From Variovorax paradoxus NBRC 15149 (GTDB lineage: Bacteria; Pseudomonadota; Gammaproteobacteria; Burkholderiales; Burkholderiaceae_C), in assembly GCF_001591365.1 (NCBI RefSeq), contig NZ_BCUT01000007.1, forward strand, positions 372,001 to 436,000: DNA of 64,000 bases, given 5' to 3'. Made by a program: the position numbers and the translations under genes. The notes beneath the pieces were generated by a model, which was not told the DNA's origin, searched no databases, and saw nothing but the letters and a program-made list of their open reading frames with translations. The stretch's first letter is position 1. Each line of letters begins with the position of its first letter. Shown piece by piece: positions 9,630 through 21,156 of this stretch.

Positions 9630-9703
9630 TGGAGCGGGTGAAGGGAATCGAACCCTCGTATGAAGCTTGGGAAGCTGCCGTTCTACCATTGAACTACACC
9701 CGC
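9630..9703 (-). tRNA. tRNA-Gly (anticodon TCC)
   Basis: Reading the minus strand from 9703, the acceptor arm GCGGGTG pairs with CACCCGC. The D-loop has the AATGGTAGA pattern, the anticodon loop is CTTCCCA, and the T-arm contains GGTTCGATTCC. The discriminator is T and the CCA end (9630-9632) is encoded. Length is 74 bases including CCA. Confidence 0.95.
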
Positions 9704-9817
9704 AGCAGGCGCGGATTCTACCGTCAGTCCCGAGGGCGGGCCTCATTGCTTCGGATGACGCGGCGGCGGCTTGGATTGCCTACGCTGGCGCATCCCGTTG
9801 CCGCAAGGAAGCCCGCC

Positions 9818-10228
9818 ATGTACGACCGCGTCATTCAGCTCGCCGGCTCCTTTGCTGCGGGGGCGCTGGCCTCCGGCGCCTTGCTGGCGTTCGCGGCAGG
9901 CGGTCCGCCTTCCAACGTCGTGGCCCCGCGCAGCATGGCCGCGCGGCCGGCCGCGGTGCCGCTGCCGGCCGTTGCAGGAGCGTCCAGGCTCGGTCTGCTG
10001 CGCAACGAAGCGGCCAGCGGGGACGAGCTTTCGAACTGGCAACTCTCCAATGCCTTGTTCGACAGGTACGACGCGAGCGGCGAGGCCGACGATCTCTACG
10101 AGGCCCTGATCTGGATGGAGAGGCGCCGGGATGTGTCCGGCAATGCGCAACTGATCGCGCGCGTCGTCGACCGCTACTGTGGGCAGCGCGTGGTGCGCTG
10201 GCACTGGTTCTGCGTCGAGGGCGAGTAA
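9818..10228 (+). CDS. Small exported or membrane-anchored protein, unknown function
   Basis: 136 residues. After a short N-terminus with one arginine comes a hydrophobic Ala/Gly/Leu stretch (about residues 7-28) that could be a signal peptide or an anchor. The rest is soluble, with a predicted helical part (NWQLSNALFDRYDASGE) and two cysteines near the C-terminus that could form a disulphide. AAGGAA lies 8 bases before the ATG. It is the first of three closely spaced genes for small exported proteins; no known family recognised. Confidence 0.7.
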   Translation: MYDRVIQLAGSFAAGALASGALLAFAAGGPPSNVVAPRSMAARPAAVPLPAVAGASRLGLLRNEAASGDELSNWQLSNALFDRYDASGEADDLYEALIWMERRRDVSGNAQLIARVVDRYCGQRVVRWHWFCVEGE

Positions 10229-10263
10229 TTCCCCAGGCAATGCCGACATCACCAGGAGCAGAC

Positions 10264-10503
10264 ATGGACTTCCTCAGGATCTTTCACGCAGCAGCACTCT
10301 TGGGACTCGGCGCGGCCGGCACCGGGTGCGGGCAGGGCCAGCCATCGACCGGGCCTGCGGGTGCCGAGGCCGGCCACGTCGTGGCGGCAGTGGACGCAAA
10401 GGTGGCCGCGGAGCGCCTGGACAGCTACATCGGCGCGGTCTTCTCGCAGCAGCAGCAGGCACTTTCCCTCAAGGCGCCGGAGCCGGACGCCCCGGGCTTT
10501 TGA
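10264..10503 (+). CDS. Small exported protein, possible lipoprotein
   Basis: 79 residues. A hydrophobic leader (HAAALLGLGAAGTG) is followed by Cys22. The residues before the Cys (GTGC) are a poor lipobox because the usual Leu at -3 is missing, so lipidation is doubtful. The remainder is short with a QQQQ run. AGGAG precedes the ATG. It lies 35 bp after the previous gene and 13 bp before the next. Confidence 0.6.
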   Translation: MDFLRIFHAAALLGLGAAGTGCGQGQPSTGPAGAEAGHVVAAVDAKVAAERLDSYIGAVFSQQQQALSLKAPEPDAPGF

Positions 10504-10516
10504 GAGGAGGCGAGCC

Positions 10517-10846
10517 ATGAAGCCCGATTGCTCCCGCATGATGCTTTTTGCGGCCGTGCCGCTGGCCCTGGCCGCGTCGATGGCAGCCGCGCAGCCCGGC
10601 ATGGACAAACCCGCCTCGATGCCGCTTGCCGAACTCAAGCAGGCCTACCTGGCCTGCGACCGCACGGCGACCCGCCAGATGCTGGACATGGAATCCGCGG
10701 CGCGCTGCTCGTTCATTGGCGAAGCACTGCAGGATCGCGCCTTCGACGGCAGCTTCGACCGGCTGCTGGCTTGGTGGCGCACCGAAAAGCAGCTGGCTGC
10801 CGCCGTGCAAACCGCGGAACAGCCGCTCGCGCGCGAAGGGCAGTGA
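10517..10846 (+). CDS. Small periplasmic protein, unknown function
   Basis: 109 residues with a clear Sec signal peptide (positively charged start, hydrophobic core, cleavage likely after ASMAAA at about residue 25). The mature part is about 84 residues, helical, with two cysteines. A strong GAGGAGG ribosome-binding site precedes the ATG. It is the last gene of the small exported-protein trio and converges on the gene at 10892. Confidence 0.7.
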   Translation: MKPDCSRMMLFAAVPLALAASMAAAQPGMDKPASMPLAELKQAYLACDRTATRQMLDMESAARCSFIGEALQDRAFDGSFDRLLAWWRTEKQLAAAVQTAEQPLAREGQ

Positions 10847-10891
10847 AGGGAAGGCGCCCCGGGGCAGGTCGCCCCGCCGCGCGCCACCGGG

Positions 10892-11488
10892 TCAGCGCCG
10901 GAAAACCGAAGGCTCGTTCTGCCCCCGTGCCGCTGCAAGGCACTTGCTCGCCGCCTCCGCAGCCTCCTGCCTCAGTTGCTGATCGAGCGCGTCGGGCGCA
11001 GGCCCGAGGTCGCGGAAGTAGGCGATCTGCTTCCTGTGCAGGTCGCTCGCCGCGTCGCGGGAGCGCTGCTCCAGTTCCTTCCACAGCCGCAGGTATGCGA
11101 CGGTGGCGGGCACGAGCTCCGGTGCAGCCGGCACAACCGGCGCACCCGGGACGAGGTCGGCGCCGATATCGATCTCGTCCGCATGCGCGAACTGTTCCTC
11201 GGCCCATGCCGGCTGGGGCTGTATGTTCCCGGCCTGGGCCTCTTCGCCGATGCCGGCGGCAAACCAGCGGTAGGTATTCTTACGTTTGCCGACGCGGCCC
11301 GTGGTTCGCACGAACAGGTAGCCCGCTGTCGCGTTTCCCGTTTCATCGACCGGTATGCCGGCTGCCCGAAGCGCCTCCACCCTCTCGTCGACGCTCAAGT
11401 AGAAGGACAACTGCAACGTGACTGTTGCGTTGTGAATGACCTGATGGACCATTGCTCCGCTCACATTGGTTGGCAAAGGGCGAAGCAT
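10892..11488 (-). CDS. Protein of unknown function
   Basis: 198 residues from the first ATG; an alternative ATG at 11452 (MVHQVIHNATV) would give 186 residues and fits the start of the conserved-looking part. No signal peptide. The middle contains YLFVRTTGRVGKRKNTYRWFAAG, which looks like a beta-hairpin with basic residues. The C-terminal half is rich in Ala and helical. I do not recognise a family. Confidence 0.6.
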   Translation of the reverse strand: MLRPLPTNVSGAMVHQVIHNATVTLQLSFYLSVDERVEALRAAGIPVDETGNATAGYLFVRTTGRVGKRKNTYRWFAAGIGEEAQAGNIQPQPAWAEEQFAHADEIDIGADLVPGAPVVPAAPELVPATVAYLRLWKELEQRSRDAASDLHRKQIAYFRDLGPAPDALDQQLRQEAAEAASKCLAAARGQNEPSVFRR

Positions 11489-11579
11489 CCCTTTCCCGGC
11501 CCTGCAAGTGAAGACTTGAAAGAGGCAAAAAGTGTGAATTTTTTCACTAATTGCAAAGAAAGTTTGCGGTCGTGAACCC

Positions 11580-12401
11580 TCAGCGCAGGAAGACGTGCTC
11601 CATGAACTGCCGGATCGGGTATTGCACCACGGCCTGCACGCCGGCCGGCAGTTCCAGCGGCCGCATCAGCATCTTGAGCGTGGCGCCCGGGCTCAGGTGG
11701 GTGCGCACGGTGCTGTTCATGCGCGCGCTCAGCTGCTGGATGTAGGCCGTGTCGGCGGCCCGCCCGGGGGTGCGGGCGCGCACCACGTGGCGGATGGCGC
11801 AGTCGGCGTCCTCGCTCTTGAGTTCCAGCGTGCGCCGGCCGATGGTGCCCAGCACGCGGAAGCGGCCCAGCCCTTCCTGTTGCCGGTAGCGCCGGAAAAA
11901 GCGGTAGAAGTGCTTGTAGTGGCTGACCTCGTCGGCCGCGATGCGGCTTGCCAGGTCACGCAGCACCGGTTCGGTGGTGCTGCGCGCCAGCGCCCGGTAG
12001 TAGCTGGCGGTGCCGGTCTCGATCACGCAGCGCGCGGCCAGCTCGAGCCCGCGCGTCGGCGCGAGCAGCTCCACCTTGCAATAGGTGGCGTATTCCTCCA
12101 GGAAGCTGCGGTAGGCGCCTTCCCAGTCGAATTCGGGCCAGACGTGGGACACGTAGGCGCGCAAGGCCCGGCCATGCTGCAGCTCCTCGGCTTCCCATTG
12201 GTGGGTGAGCCAGGCGGTGACCTCGTCGTCGCCGCGGAAGAAGTCGACCAGGTTCTGGGTGTACAGGTCCGAGCCGCTTTCGACGAACGAGGCGCAGGCT
12301 ACGAGATAGAAGAGATTTTCGTCCCGGCGGACCTCCGGCCGCGCGATGCGGGAGAAATCCAGGTCCTCGATCTTCCAGTGTGCTGCCTCATGGCCTGCCA
12401 T
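11580..12401 (-). CDS. Ferritin-like (di-iron type) protein
   Basis: 273 residues from the ATG at 12401, which has AAGGAG at good spacing; a longer frame upstream lacks a ribosome-binding site. The four-helix carboxylate-bridged metal-site pattern is visible: FVESGSD, EAEELQHG (E-x4-H), CVIETGT and AADEVSHYKHFYRFF (DExxH). These motifs fit the ferritin-like superfamily, often annotated simply as ferritin-like domain protein. The substrate, if it is an enzyme, is unknown. It is divergent from alaS. Confidence 0.8.
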   Translation of the reverse strand: MAGHEAAHWKIEDLDFSRIARPEVRRDENLFYLVACASFVESGSDLYTQNLVDFFRGDDEVTAWLTHQWEAEELQHGRALRAYVSHVWPEFDWEGAYRSFLEEYATYCKVELLAPTRGLELAARCVIETGTASYYRALARSTTEPVLRDLASRIAADEVSHYKHFYRFFRRYRQQEGLGRFRVLGTIGRRTLELKSEDADCAIRHVVRARTPGRAADTAYIQQLSARMNSTVRTHLSPGATLKMLMRPLELPAGVQAVVQYPIRQFMEHVFLR

Positions 12402-12538
12402 GCATGCTCCTTGATTCACGTTGAAATGAATGGGACGAAGCCGGGCGCATTTGGTTCTGCGCGCTAATTCCCATATTAGCTTTGGCACCCGGGCGGCGCC
12501 GGCGCCTCCTGGCGAAGGCGCGGCCCGCAAGCGAAACC

Positions 12539-12544
12539 TATAAT
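12539..12544 (+). promoter_or_regulatory. Perfect -10 box upstream of alaS
   Basis: TATAAT at 12539-12544, about 104 bases before the alaS start. No good -35 hexamer is seen at 16-18 bases upstream, so this is only a candidate promoter. Confidence 0.4.
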
Positions 12545-12647
12545 CGATTGTTCAAGCAAATCAAGCAGTCAGGTCGGTTCGCCGCAGTGGTTTCGACGAG
12601 AGGGTCGCCATCGCCAGGCCGCCCTCGACAGAAGACGAAATCCAAAG

Positions 12648-15271
<2,624 letters not shown>

Positions 15272-15272
<1 letters not shown>

Positions 15273-16306
15273 TGGCCCGAGCCGAGGTGCCCGGCCGGCC
15301 TCCCGGCGAAGTGCTGGTGATGGGGGCGGGCACCATCGGCTGCTTCGTGGGCGGCAGCCTGGCGGCGGCCGGCGTGCCGGTCACTTTCGTCGGCCGTCCG
15401 CGCGTGCTGCAGGGCCTGGCCGAACACGGCCTGGCGCTCACCGACCTGGAAGGCGGCACGCACCGCCTGCCGGCCGCGAGCCTTCGGCTGAGCGAGCAGG
15501 TGCCCGTCGGCGCGATGCCGTCGCTGGTGCTGCTGTGCGTGAAGAGCGGCGCCACGGCCAGTGCCGCCGCCGAACTGGCTTTTGCGCTGCCCGCGGGCAC
15601 GCTGGTCGTCTCGCTGCAGAACGGCATCTCCAACTGCGCCTCGGCGTCGCGCGTGGGGCCCACGCTCCAGGTGCTGCCGGGCATGGTGCCCTACAACGTG
15701 GCCGAGATCGGGCCCGGTGCCTTCCACCGCGGAACGGCCGGCCGGCTGGCGGCGCAGGACGATGCGGCGCTGCGGCCCTGGCTGCCAGTCTTCGCGCGGG
15801 CCGGCGTACCGCTCGACCTTTACCCTGACCTGCTGCCCGTGCAGTGGGGCAAGCTGCTGCTCAACCTCAACAACCCGGTCAATGCGCTCTCGGGCCTGCC
15901 GCTGCGCGACGAGCTGCTGCAGCGCGGCTACCGGCGCTGCTTTGCGGCGCTGATCGACGAGGCGCTCGGCGTGCTGGGCAGCGCCGGCATCGCGCCCGCG
16001 CAGGTGGCCGCGGTGCCGGCGCAGCGGCTGTCGGCGGTGCTGCGGCTGCCCGACTGGCTGTTTCGCATCGTCGCGGCGCGCATGCTGCGCATCGATGCCA
16101 AGGCCCGCTCGAGCATGGCCGACGACCTGGCGCTCGGGCGCCGCACCGAGATCGATGCGCTCAGCGGCGAGGTCGTGCGCCTCGCGCAGGACCAGGACCT
16201 GGAGGCGCCGCGCAACGCGAGGATGTTCGCGCTGCTCGAGGAGTGGCCCGCCCAGCCCCGGCGCTGGACGGCACGGCAATTGCAAGACGCACTGGGCCTG
16301 TCGTAG
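15272..16306 (+). CDS. 2-dehydropantoate 2-reductase family protein
   Basis: 344 residues. The N-terminal Rossmann fold starts VLVMGAGTIGCFVGG. CVKSG follows, as in ApbA/PanE proteins, and the C-terminal helical domain has the K-x3-N pattern (WGKLLLNLNNPVNAL). The family reduces ketopantoate to pantoate with NADPH, but many paralogues in proteobacteria act on other 2-keto acids. The ATG shares a base with the alaS stop, so it is probably co-transcribed with alaS. Whether this is the true panE cannot be told from the window. Confidence 0.88.
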
Positions 16307-16363
16307 CGCGGACGCTGTACCCTCTGGGGCCATCGGTGCGCATGGTTTCAAGGGAGTGTTCTC

Positions 16364-17620
16364 ATGCAGGTTCTGATCCTCGGCAGCGGTGTCATCGGCA
16401 CCTCGGTGGCGTACTACCTGGCACGCGCCGGCCATGACGTGACGGTGCTCGAGCGCCAGCCCGCACCCGCGCTCGAAACCAGCTTCGGCAACGCGGGCGA
16501 GGTGTCGCCCGGCTACTCCGCGCCCTGGGCCGGGCCCGGCGTGCCGCTCAAGGCCATCAAGTGGATGCTCATGCAGCACAGCCCGCTGGTGATCAAGCCC
16601 ATGCTCGATCCGGCCATGTGGCGCTGGGGCCTGTCGATGCTGTGCAATTGCACGCAGGCGCGCTACGAGCTCAACAAGGGCCGCATGGTGCGGCTTGCCG
16701 AATACAGCCGCGACTGCCTCAAGGCGCTGCGCGCCGACACCGGCATCCGCTACGACGAGCGCGCGCTCGGCACGCTGCAGCTCTTTCGAACCCAGCAGCA
16801 GCTCGACGGCATCGCCAAGGACGTCGAAGTGCTCCAGGCCTCCGGCGTGCCCTACCAGGTGCTCGACCGCGAAGGCTGCGTGCAGTACGAGCCGGCGCTC
16901 GCGGCCGTCAAGAACAAGTTCGTCGGCGGCCTGCGCCTGCCGGGCGACGAAACCGGCGACTGCTTCAAGTTCACGCAGGCGCTGGCCGTGCTGGCCGAGG
17001 CGGCCGGCGCGAAGTTCCGCTTCGGCGTGGGCATCCAGGCCATCGAGCACGGCGCCGGCGGCGTCACGGCCGTGCGCACCGATGCCGGCCGCTTCACGGC
17101 GGACCGCTACGTGGTGGCGCTCGGCAGCTACTCGCCGGCCATGGTCAAGCCGCTGGGCATCGACCTGCCGGTGTACCCGGTCAAGGGCTTCTCGATCACC
17201 GTGCCCATCTCCGACGCCAGCGGCGCGCCCGAATCCACCGTGATGGACGAGACCTTCAAGGTGGCCGTCACGCGGCTGGGCGAGCGCATCCGCGTGGGCG
17301 GCACCGCGCAGCTCTCGGGCTTCGACCTGCGGCTCGACGCAAGGCGGCGCGACACGCTCGAGCATGTCGTGACCGATCTCTTTCCGAAGGGCGGCAATGT
17401 GCGCGACGCCTCCTTCTGGACCGGCCTGCGCCCCATGACGCCCGACGGCACGCCGGTGATCGGCGCCACGCGCATTCCCAACCTGATGCTGAGCACCGGC
17501 CACGGCACGCTCGGCTGGACCATGGCGGCCGGCACCGGCCGCGTGATGGCCGACCTGATCGATGGCCGAAGCCCCGCCATCGACATGGAAGGCCTGACGG
17601 TGGCGCGCTACGGTGCGTAA
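16364..17620 (+). CDS. dadA: D-amino acid dehydrogenase, small subunit type
   Basis: 418 residues, close to E. coli DadA. An FAD-binding [17 protein letters not shown] motif with a terminal Glu (VTVLE) opens the protein, followed by the DadA hallmarks [17 protein letters not shown] and the C-terminal [13 protein letters not shown]. It deaminates D-amino acids such as D-alanine oxidatively and passes electrons to the respiratory chain at the inner membrane. It follows the reductase gene by 57 bp on the same strand. No alanine racemase is adjacent. Confidence 0.93.
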   Translation: MQVLILGSGVIGTSVAYYLARAGHDVTVLERQPAPALETSFGNAGEVSPGYSAPWAGPGVPLKAIKWMLMQHSPLVIKPMLDPAMWRWGLSMLCNCTQARYELNKGRMVRLAEYSRDCLKALRADTGIRYDERALGTLQLFRTQQQLDGIAKDVEVLQASGVPYQVLDREGCVQYEPALAAVKNKFVGGLRLPGDETGDCFKFTQALAVLAEAAGAKFRFGVGIQAIEHGAGGVTAVRTDAGRFTADRYVVALGSYSPAMVKPLGIDLPVYPVKGFSITVPISDASGAPESTVMDETFKVAVTRLGERIRVGGTAQLSGFDLRLDARRRDTLEHVVTDLFPKGGNVRDASFWTGLRPMTPDGTPVIGATRIPNLMLSTGHGTLGWTMAAGTGRVMADLIDGRSPAIDMEGLTVARYGA

Positions 17621-17630
17621 AAAGGGCAGC

Positions 17631-17690
17631 GCTGGCCCCGCGGCCAGCTGAACAACCCGCCTGAGAACCACCCGCCGACCGCACGGCGGG
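17631..17690 (+). other. Two hairpins after dadA
   Basis: GCTGGCC/GGCCAGC (17631-17648) and CCCGCCG/CGGCGGG (17671-17690) can each form 7-bp stems. Neither is followed by a T tract, so they are not clear intrinsic terminators, but they separate dadA from the promoter of the following operon. Confidence 0.35.
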
Positions 17691-17730
17691 ATGCGGCCGC
17701 GCGCGCCGGACTCAAGGGTTTGTACTTAGA

Positions 17731-17759
17731 TTGACGAAGCCATTCGTACTCGGTATTCT
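17731..17759 (+). promoter_or_regulatory. Sigma70-type promoter of the catabolic operon
   Basis: TTGACG (17731-17736) and TATTCT (17754-17759) are separated by exactly 17 bases. It lies in an AT-rich patch about 65 bases before the first gene of the 17-gene operon. Confidence 0.6.
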
Positions 17760-17784
17760 TCGTCTCGTTCCATTAATAAATCAC

Positions 17785-17802
17785 TGTTTCATTAGTGAAA
17801 CA
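17785..17802. promoter_or_regulatory. Perfect inverted repeat, candidate operator
   Basis: TGTTTCA-ttag-TGAAACA, a perfect 7-bp inverted repeat with a 4-base spacer. It lies just downstream of the predicted transcription start, where a bound repressor would block transcription. The operon's own IclR-type regulator (21157-21993) is the obvious candidate ligand; IclR proteins often bind short palindromes of this size. That link is inferred. Confidence 0.5.
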
Positions 17803-17825
17803 AACAGATCAACCCCACGAACGCC

Positions 17826-18812
17826 ATGCCATCCACACGCCGACAAGCCATTGCAGCCGCGCTCGCCTTCGGCGTCGCCTGCGCCACGGGGCCCGCCAGG
17901 GCCGAGAGCAGCTATCCGAGCAAGCCGATCACGCTGGTCGTCGCCTATCCGGCCGGCGGCGACACCGACGCGCTGGCGCGGCTCTTCGCCGAGAAGCTGT
18001 CGGCGCGCGTGGGCCAGCCCGTGGTGGTCGACAACCGCCCCGGCGCCAGCGGCATCATCGGCAGCGCCTATGTCTCGAAGGCGCAGCCCGACGGCTACAC
18101 GCTGCTGCTCGCCCCCAGCACCTTCTCGATCGCGCAGCTGGTGCTCAAGACGGGCGGCACTTCGGGCTACGACGTGCTGAACGGCTTCACCCCCATCGTG
18201 CAGACCGGCAGCCTGCCGCTGTTCCTGGTGGCGAGCGGCGCCAGCGGCATGGCGAGCGTGAAGGACCTCGTGGCCGCGGCCAAGGCCGGCAAGCCGCTGA
18301 CCTATGCGAGCCCGGGCAGCGGCTCGCCGATGCACATCCTGGGCGAAATGTTCAACCGCGCCGCGGGCGTGAACCTTGCGCACGTGCCCTACAAGGGCGT
18401 GGCCCCCGCGGTCAACGACGTGCTGGGCGGCCACGTGCCGGCCACCTTCATCACGCTGGGCCCGGTGGCGCCGTACCTTGCCAACGGCAAGATGCTGCCG
18501 CTCGCGGTGGCATCGCACGAGCGCTCGGCGCTCGCGCCCAAGGTGCCGACGCTGCAGGAGCTCGGCTACAAGGACGTGGAAGTCACGGCCTGGAACGGCC
18601 TCTGGGGCCCGCGCAACCTGCCGCCCGAGATCGTCAAGATGCTCAACGCCCACTTCAACGAGATCCTGAAGATGCCCGAGATCGTCTCGCGCATGGCCGT
18701 GCTGGGCACCACGCCCGTGGGCGGCAGCGCCGACGTGCTCGGCAAGACCAACGCCGCGGACTTTGCGCGCTTCGGCAAGGTCATCAAGGAGCTCGGCATC
18801 CAGGCCGACTGA
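17826..18812 (+). CDS. Bug-family tripartite tricarboxylate transporter receptor
   Basis: 328 residues with a Sec-type signal peptide (start MPSTRRQ, cleavage near GPARAES). The mature protein shows the Bug pattern: YPSKPITLVVAYPAGGDTD at the N-terminus, NRPGASGIIG, and HVPYKGVAPAVNDVLGGH. Bug proteins bind carboxylates or aromatic acids in the periplasm. No TctA/TctB membrane partners lie in the window, so it either works with distant partners or acts as a sensor. First gene of the long operon, 9 bp before the next. Confidence 0.93.
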   Translation: MPSTRRQAIAAALAFGVACATGPARAESSYPSKPITLVVAYPAGGDTDALARLFAEKLSARVGQPVVVDNRPGASGIIGSAYVSKAQPDGYTLLLAPSTFSIAQLVLKTGGTSGYDVLNGFTPIVQTGSLPLFLVASGASGMASVKDLVAAAKAGKPLTYASPGSGSPMHILGEMFNRAAGVNLAHVPYKGVAPAVNDVLGGHVPATFITLGPVAPYLANGKMLPLAVASHERSALAPKVPTLQELGYKDVEVTAWNGLWGPRNLPPEIVKMLNAHFNEILKMPEIVSRMAVLGTTPVGGSADVLGKTNAADFARFGKVIKELGIQAD

Positions 18813-18821
18813 AAAAGCACC

Positions 18822-19637
18822 ATGACCGAACCCAAAGCCGTTCCCGATCCCTCGAGCCTGCAAGCCCTGCTGGCCGAGCTGCCCGCCAACCTGCTGGCGG
18901 GCCGCCGCATCCTCGTGACCGGCGGCGCGCGCGGGCTGGGGCTTGCCTTTGCGCAGTGCATCGCCGCGGCCGGTGCGCAGGTGGTGCTGGCCGACATCCT
19001 CGGCGAACTGGCCGAGAGCGAAGCCAAGGCGCTGCGCGATGCCGGCCACCGGGCGCATGCGCTGGAAGTCGACCTGTCGGACCCGGCCTCCATCGAAGCC
19101 TGCGCCGCGGAAGCGCTTCGCCTGCTCGGCGGGCTCGACGGCCTCGTCAACAACGCGGCCATCACCAATTCGGGCGGACGCGATGCGCACCAGCTCGACG
19201 TCGACACCTGGGACCGCGTGATGAACGTCAACGTGCGCGGCACCTGGCTCATGGGCCGGGCCTGCCGGCCCGCGCTCGCGGCCAGCGGGCGCGGCGCGGT
19301 GGTCAACCTCGCGTCCGACACCGCGCTCTGGGGCGCGCCCAACCTGCTGGCCTATGCGTCGAGCAAGGGCGCCGTCATTGCCATGACGCGCTCGCTGGCG
19401 CGCGAGTGGGGCGGCGACAACATCACGGTGAACGCCGTGGCGCCCGGTCTCACGCTGGTGGAAGCCACCGAGTACGTGCCGATGGCGCGCCACCAGAAGT
19501 ACCTCGAAGGCCGCGCCATCCCGCGCGAGCAGCAGGCCGCCGATGTCTGCGGCGCCACGCTGTACCTGCTTTCCGGCCTCGCGCGCTTCGTGACGGGCCA
19601 GCTGCTGGCCGTCAACGGCGGCTTTGCAATGCACTGA
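18822..19637 (+). CDS. Short-chain dehydrogenase/reductase (SDR), canonical
   Basis: 271 residues. Cofactor motif TGGARGLG, then NNAAITNSGG, the catalytic Ser in NLASDT, and YASSK (Y-x3-K), all classical. It should oxidise an alcohol or reduce a carbonyl with NAD(P)(H). The first 30 residues precede the Rossmann fold and are unusual in length. Within the operon it may act on a dihydrodiol or hydroxy-acid intermediate; the substrate is unknown. Confidence 0.88.
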   Translation: MTEPKAVPDPSSLQALLAELPANLLAGRRILVTGGARGLGLAFAQCIAAAGAQVVLADILGELAESEAKALRDAGHRAHALEVDLSDPASIEACAAEALRLLGGLDGLVNNAAITNSGGRDAHQLDVDTWDRVMNVNVRGTWLMGRACRPALAASGRGAVVNLASDTALWGAPNLLAYASSKGAVIAMTRSLAREWGGDNITVNAVAPGLTLVEATEYVPMARHQKYLEGRAIPREQQAADVCGATLYLLSGLARFVTGQLLAVNGGFAMH

Positions 19638-19670
19638 TTCAAATTTTTTCCGACGAATGGAGTGAACACG

Positions 19671-20219
19671 ATGAGCGATTTGTCCGAACAGCAGAAGATC
19701 ACCGATACCGCCGGCAGCACGCTGGCGCAGCCCGAAGGCAGCAGCCTGGCCGAGTGGATGAACAGCCGCATCGCGCGCTACGAAACCCGCAAGTACGACT
19801 GGGATGCGCTCAAGTTCCAGGCCGACTTCGACCCCAAGTTCCGCCGCGCGCAGATGCGTTACGTGGGCACGGGCGGCACCGGCGTTGCGAAGGACGTCAA
19901 CACCGTGCCGGCCGAGCACTTCACCTTCTCCACCATGGTGATCCCGGCCGGCCATGAAGGCCCGCCGCACCTGCACACCGACGTGGAGGAAGTGTTCTTC
20001 CTGATCCGCGGCAAGCTCAAGGTGGTGATCGAAAAAGACGGCGAACGCTTCGAAACCATCATGACCGACCGCGACCTGATCTCGGTGCCGCCCGGCGTAT
20101 ACCGCGAAGAAATCAACATCGGCGACGAAGACGCGCTGATGTGCGTGATGCTCGGCGCCAAGAAGCCCGTGACGCCGACCTATCCGGCCGACCATCCGCT
20201 CGCGAAGATCAAGCGCTGA
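19671..20219 (+). CDS. Cupin-domain protein
   Basis: 182 residues from the ATG at 19671, preceded by GGAG; an in-frame GTG at 19662 is less likely. The single cupin barrel carries the metal-ligand motif GPPHLHTDVEEVFFLIRG and the second motif ISVPPGVYRE. Such proteins can be metal-dependent dioxygenases, isomerases or sensors. Position between an SDR and a hydrolase suggests a catalytic step in the pathway, but no activity can be assigned. Confidence 0.82.
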   Translation: MSDLSEQQKITDTAGSTLAQPEGSSLAEWMNSRIARYETRKYDWDALKFQADFDPKFRRAQMRYVGTGGTGVAKDVNTVPAEHFTFSTMVIPAGHEGPPHLHTDVEEVFFLIRGKLKVVIEKDGERFETIMTDRDLISVPPGVYREEINIGDEDALMCVMLGAKKPVTPTYPADHPLAKIKR

Positions 20220-20236
20220 AGAAAAAGAAAGAGGCC

Positions 20237-21112
20237 ATGAACGACGCCATTGCCACCCACGCGCAGAGCGCCTTGCCCGCTTCCGAGCTGGCGCTGCTGG
20301 AGGCCCGCTTTCCGGCGCGCGCCGTGCCGGTCGGCGGCGGTGCCGTGGTGTCGGTGCGCGAATGCGGCGCGGGCCCGGCCATCGTCTGCCTGCACGGCAT
20401 CGGCTCGGGTGCGGCCTCGTGGCTCGGCCTTGCCTTGCAGCTCGCGCCGCAGGCCCGCGTGATCGCGTGGGATGCGCCGGGCTATGGCGCCTCGACGCCG
20501 CTCGCGCCTGCGTCGCCTTGTGCGGCCGACTACGCGCAGCGGCTGCACGGCCTGCTCGATGCGCTGGAGCTGCCGTCCTGCGTGCTGGTCGGCCATTCGC
20601 TCGGCGCGATCACGGCGGGCCGCGCCGCGCGCAAGGATTCTGCCCTGGCTTCGCGCATCCGCCGTCTCGTGCTCGTCAGCCCCGCGGCCGGCTATGGCGC
20701 CCCGCAGCGCGAGGAAGCCCGCCGCAAGGTGCGCGCCGAGCGGCTTGCAACGCTCGATGAACTCGGCATTGCCGGCATGGCCGCGAAGCGCGCAGGCCGG
20801 CTGGTGTCCGGCAACGCCAGCGAACGCGCGCGCCAGTGGGTGCAATGGAACATGGCGCGGCTGAGCGACGGCGGCTATCGCCAGGCCGTCGAGCTGCTGT
20901 GCAATGCCGACCTGCTGGCCGACCTGCCGCCCGTCATGCCGGTGCGCGTGGCCTGTGGCGCGCTCGATGCCGTCACCACGCCCGAGGCCTGCGCCGAGGT
21001 CGCGCGCCGCTGCGGCGTGCCGCTCGAATCGATTGCCGATGCCGGCCATGCGAGCTACGTGGAGCAGCCGCAAGCCGTTGCCGCATTGCTGCGCGAAGTG
21101 CTGGCCGCCTGA
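20237..21112 (+). CDS. Alpha/beta hydrolase
   Basis: 291 residues from the ATG at 20237, which has AAAGAGG upstream. Oxyanion region LHGIGSG, nucleophile elbow GHSLG, late Asp in CGALDAVT and His in DAGHASYVEQP complete the triad. It resembles the MhpC/BphD-like branch that includes C-C bond hydrolases of meta-cleavage pathways, though esterase or lactonase activity is equally possible. Co-occurrence with an extradiol-type enzyme favours ring-fission product hydrolysis by inference. Confidence 0.85.
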   Translation: MNDAIATHAQSALPASELALLEARFPARAVPVGGGAVVSVRECGAGPAIVCLHGIGSGAASWLGLALQLAPQARVIAWDAPGYGASTPLAPASPCAADYAQRLHGLLDALELPSCVLVGHSLGAITAGRAARKDSALASRIRRLVLVSPAAGYGAPQREEARRKVRAERLATLDELGIAGMAAKRAGRLVSGNASERARQWVQWNMARLSDGGYRQAVELLCNADLLADLPPVMPVRVACGALDAVTTPEACAEVARRCGVPLESIADAGHASYVEQPQAVAALLREVLAA

Positions 21113-21156
21113 CAGAAGACACACGACAAGACAACCAAAGGGAAGAACGAACCACC

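Noticed and set aside
17631-17690. Hairpins after dadA as intrinsic terminators
   Set aside because: No T tract follows either stem, so they are listed only as hairpins.
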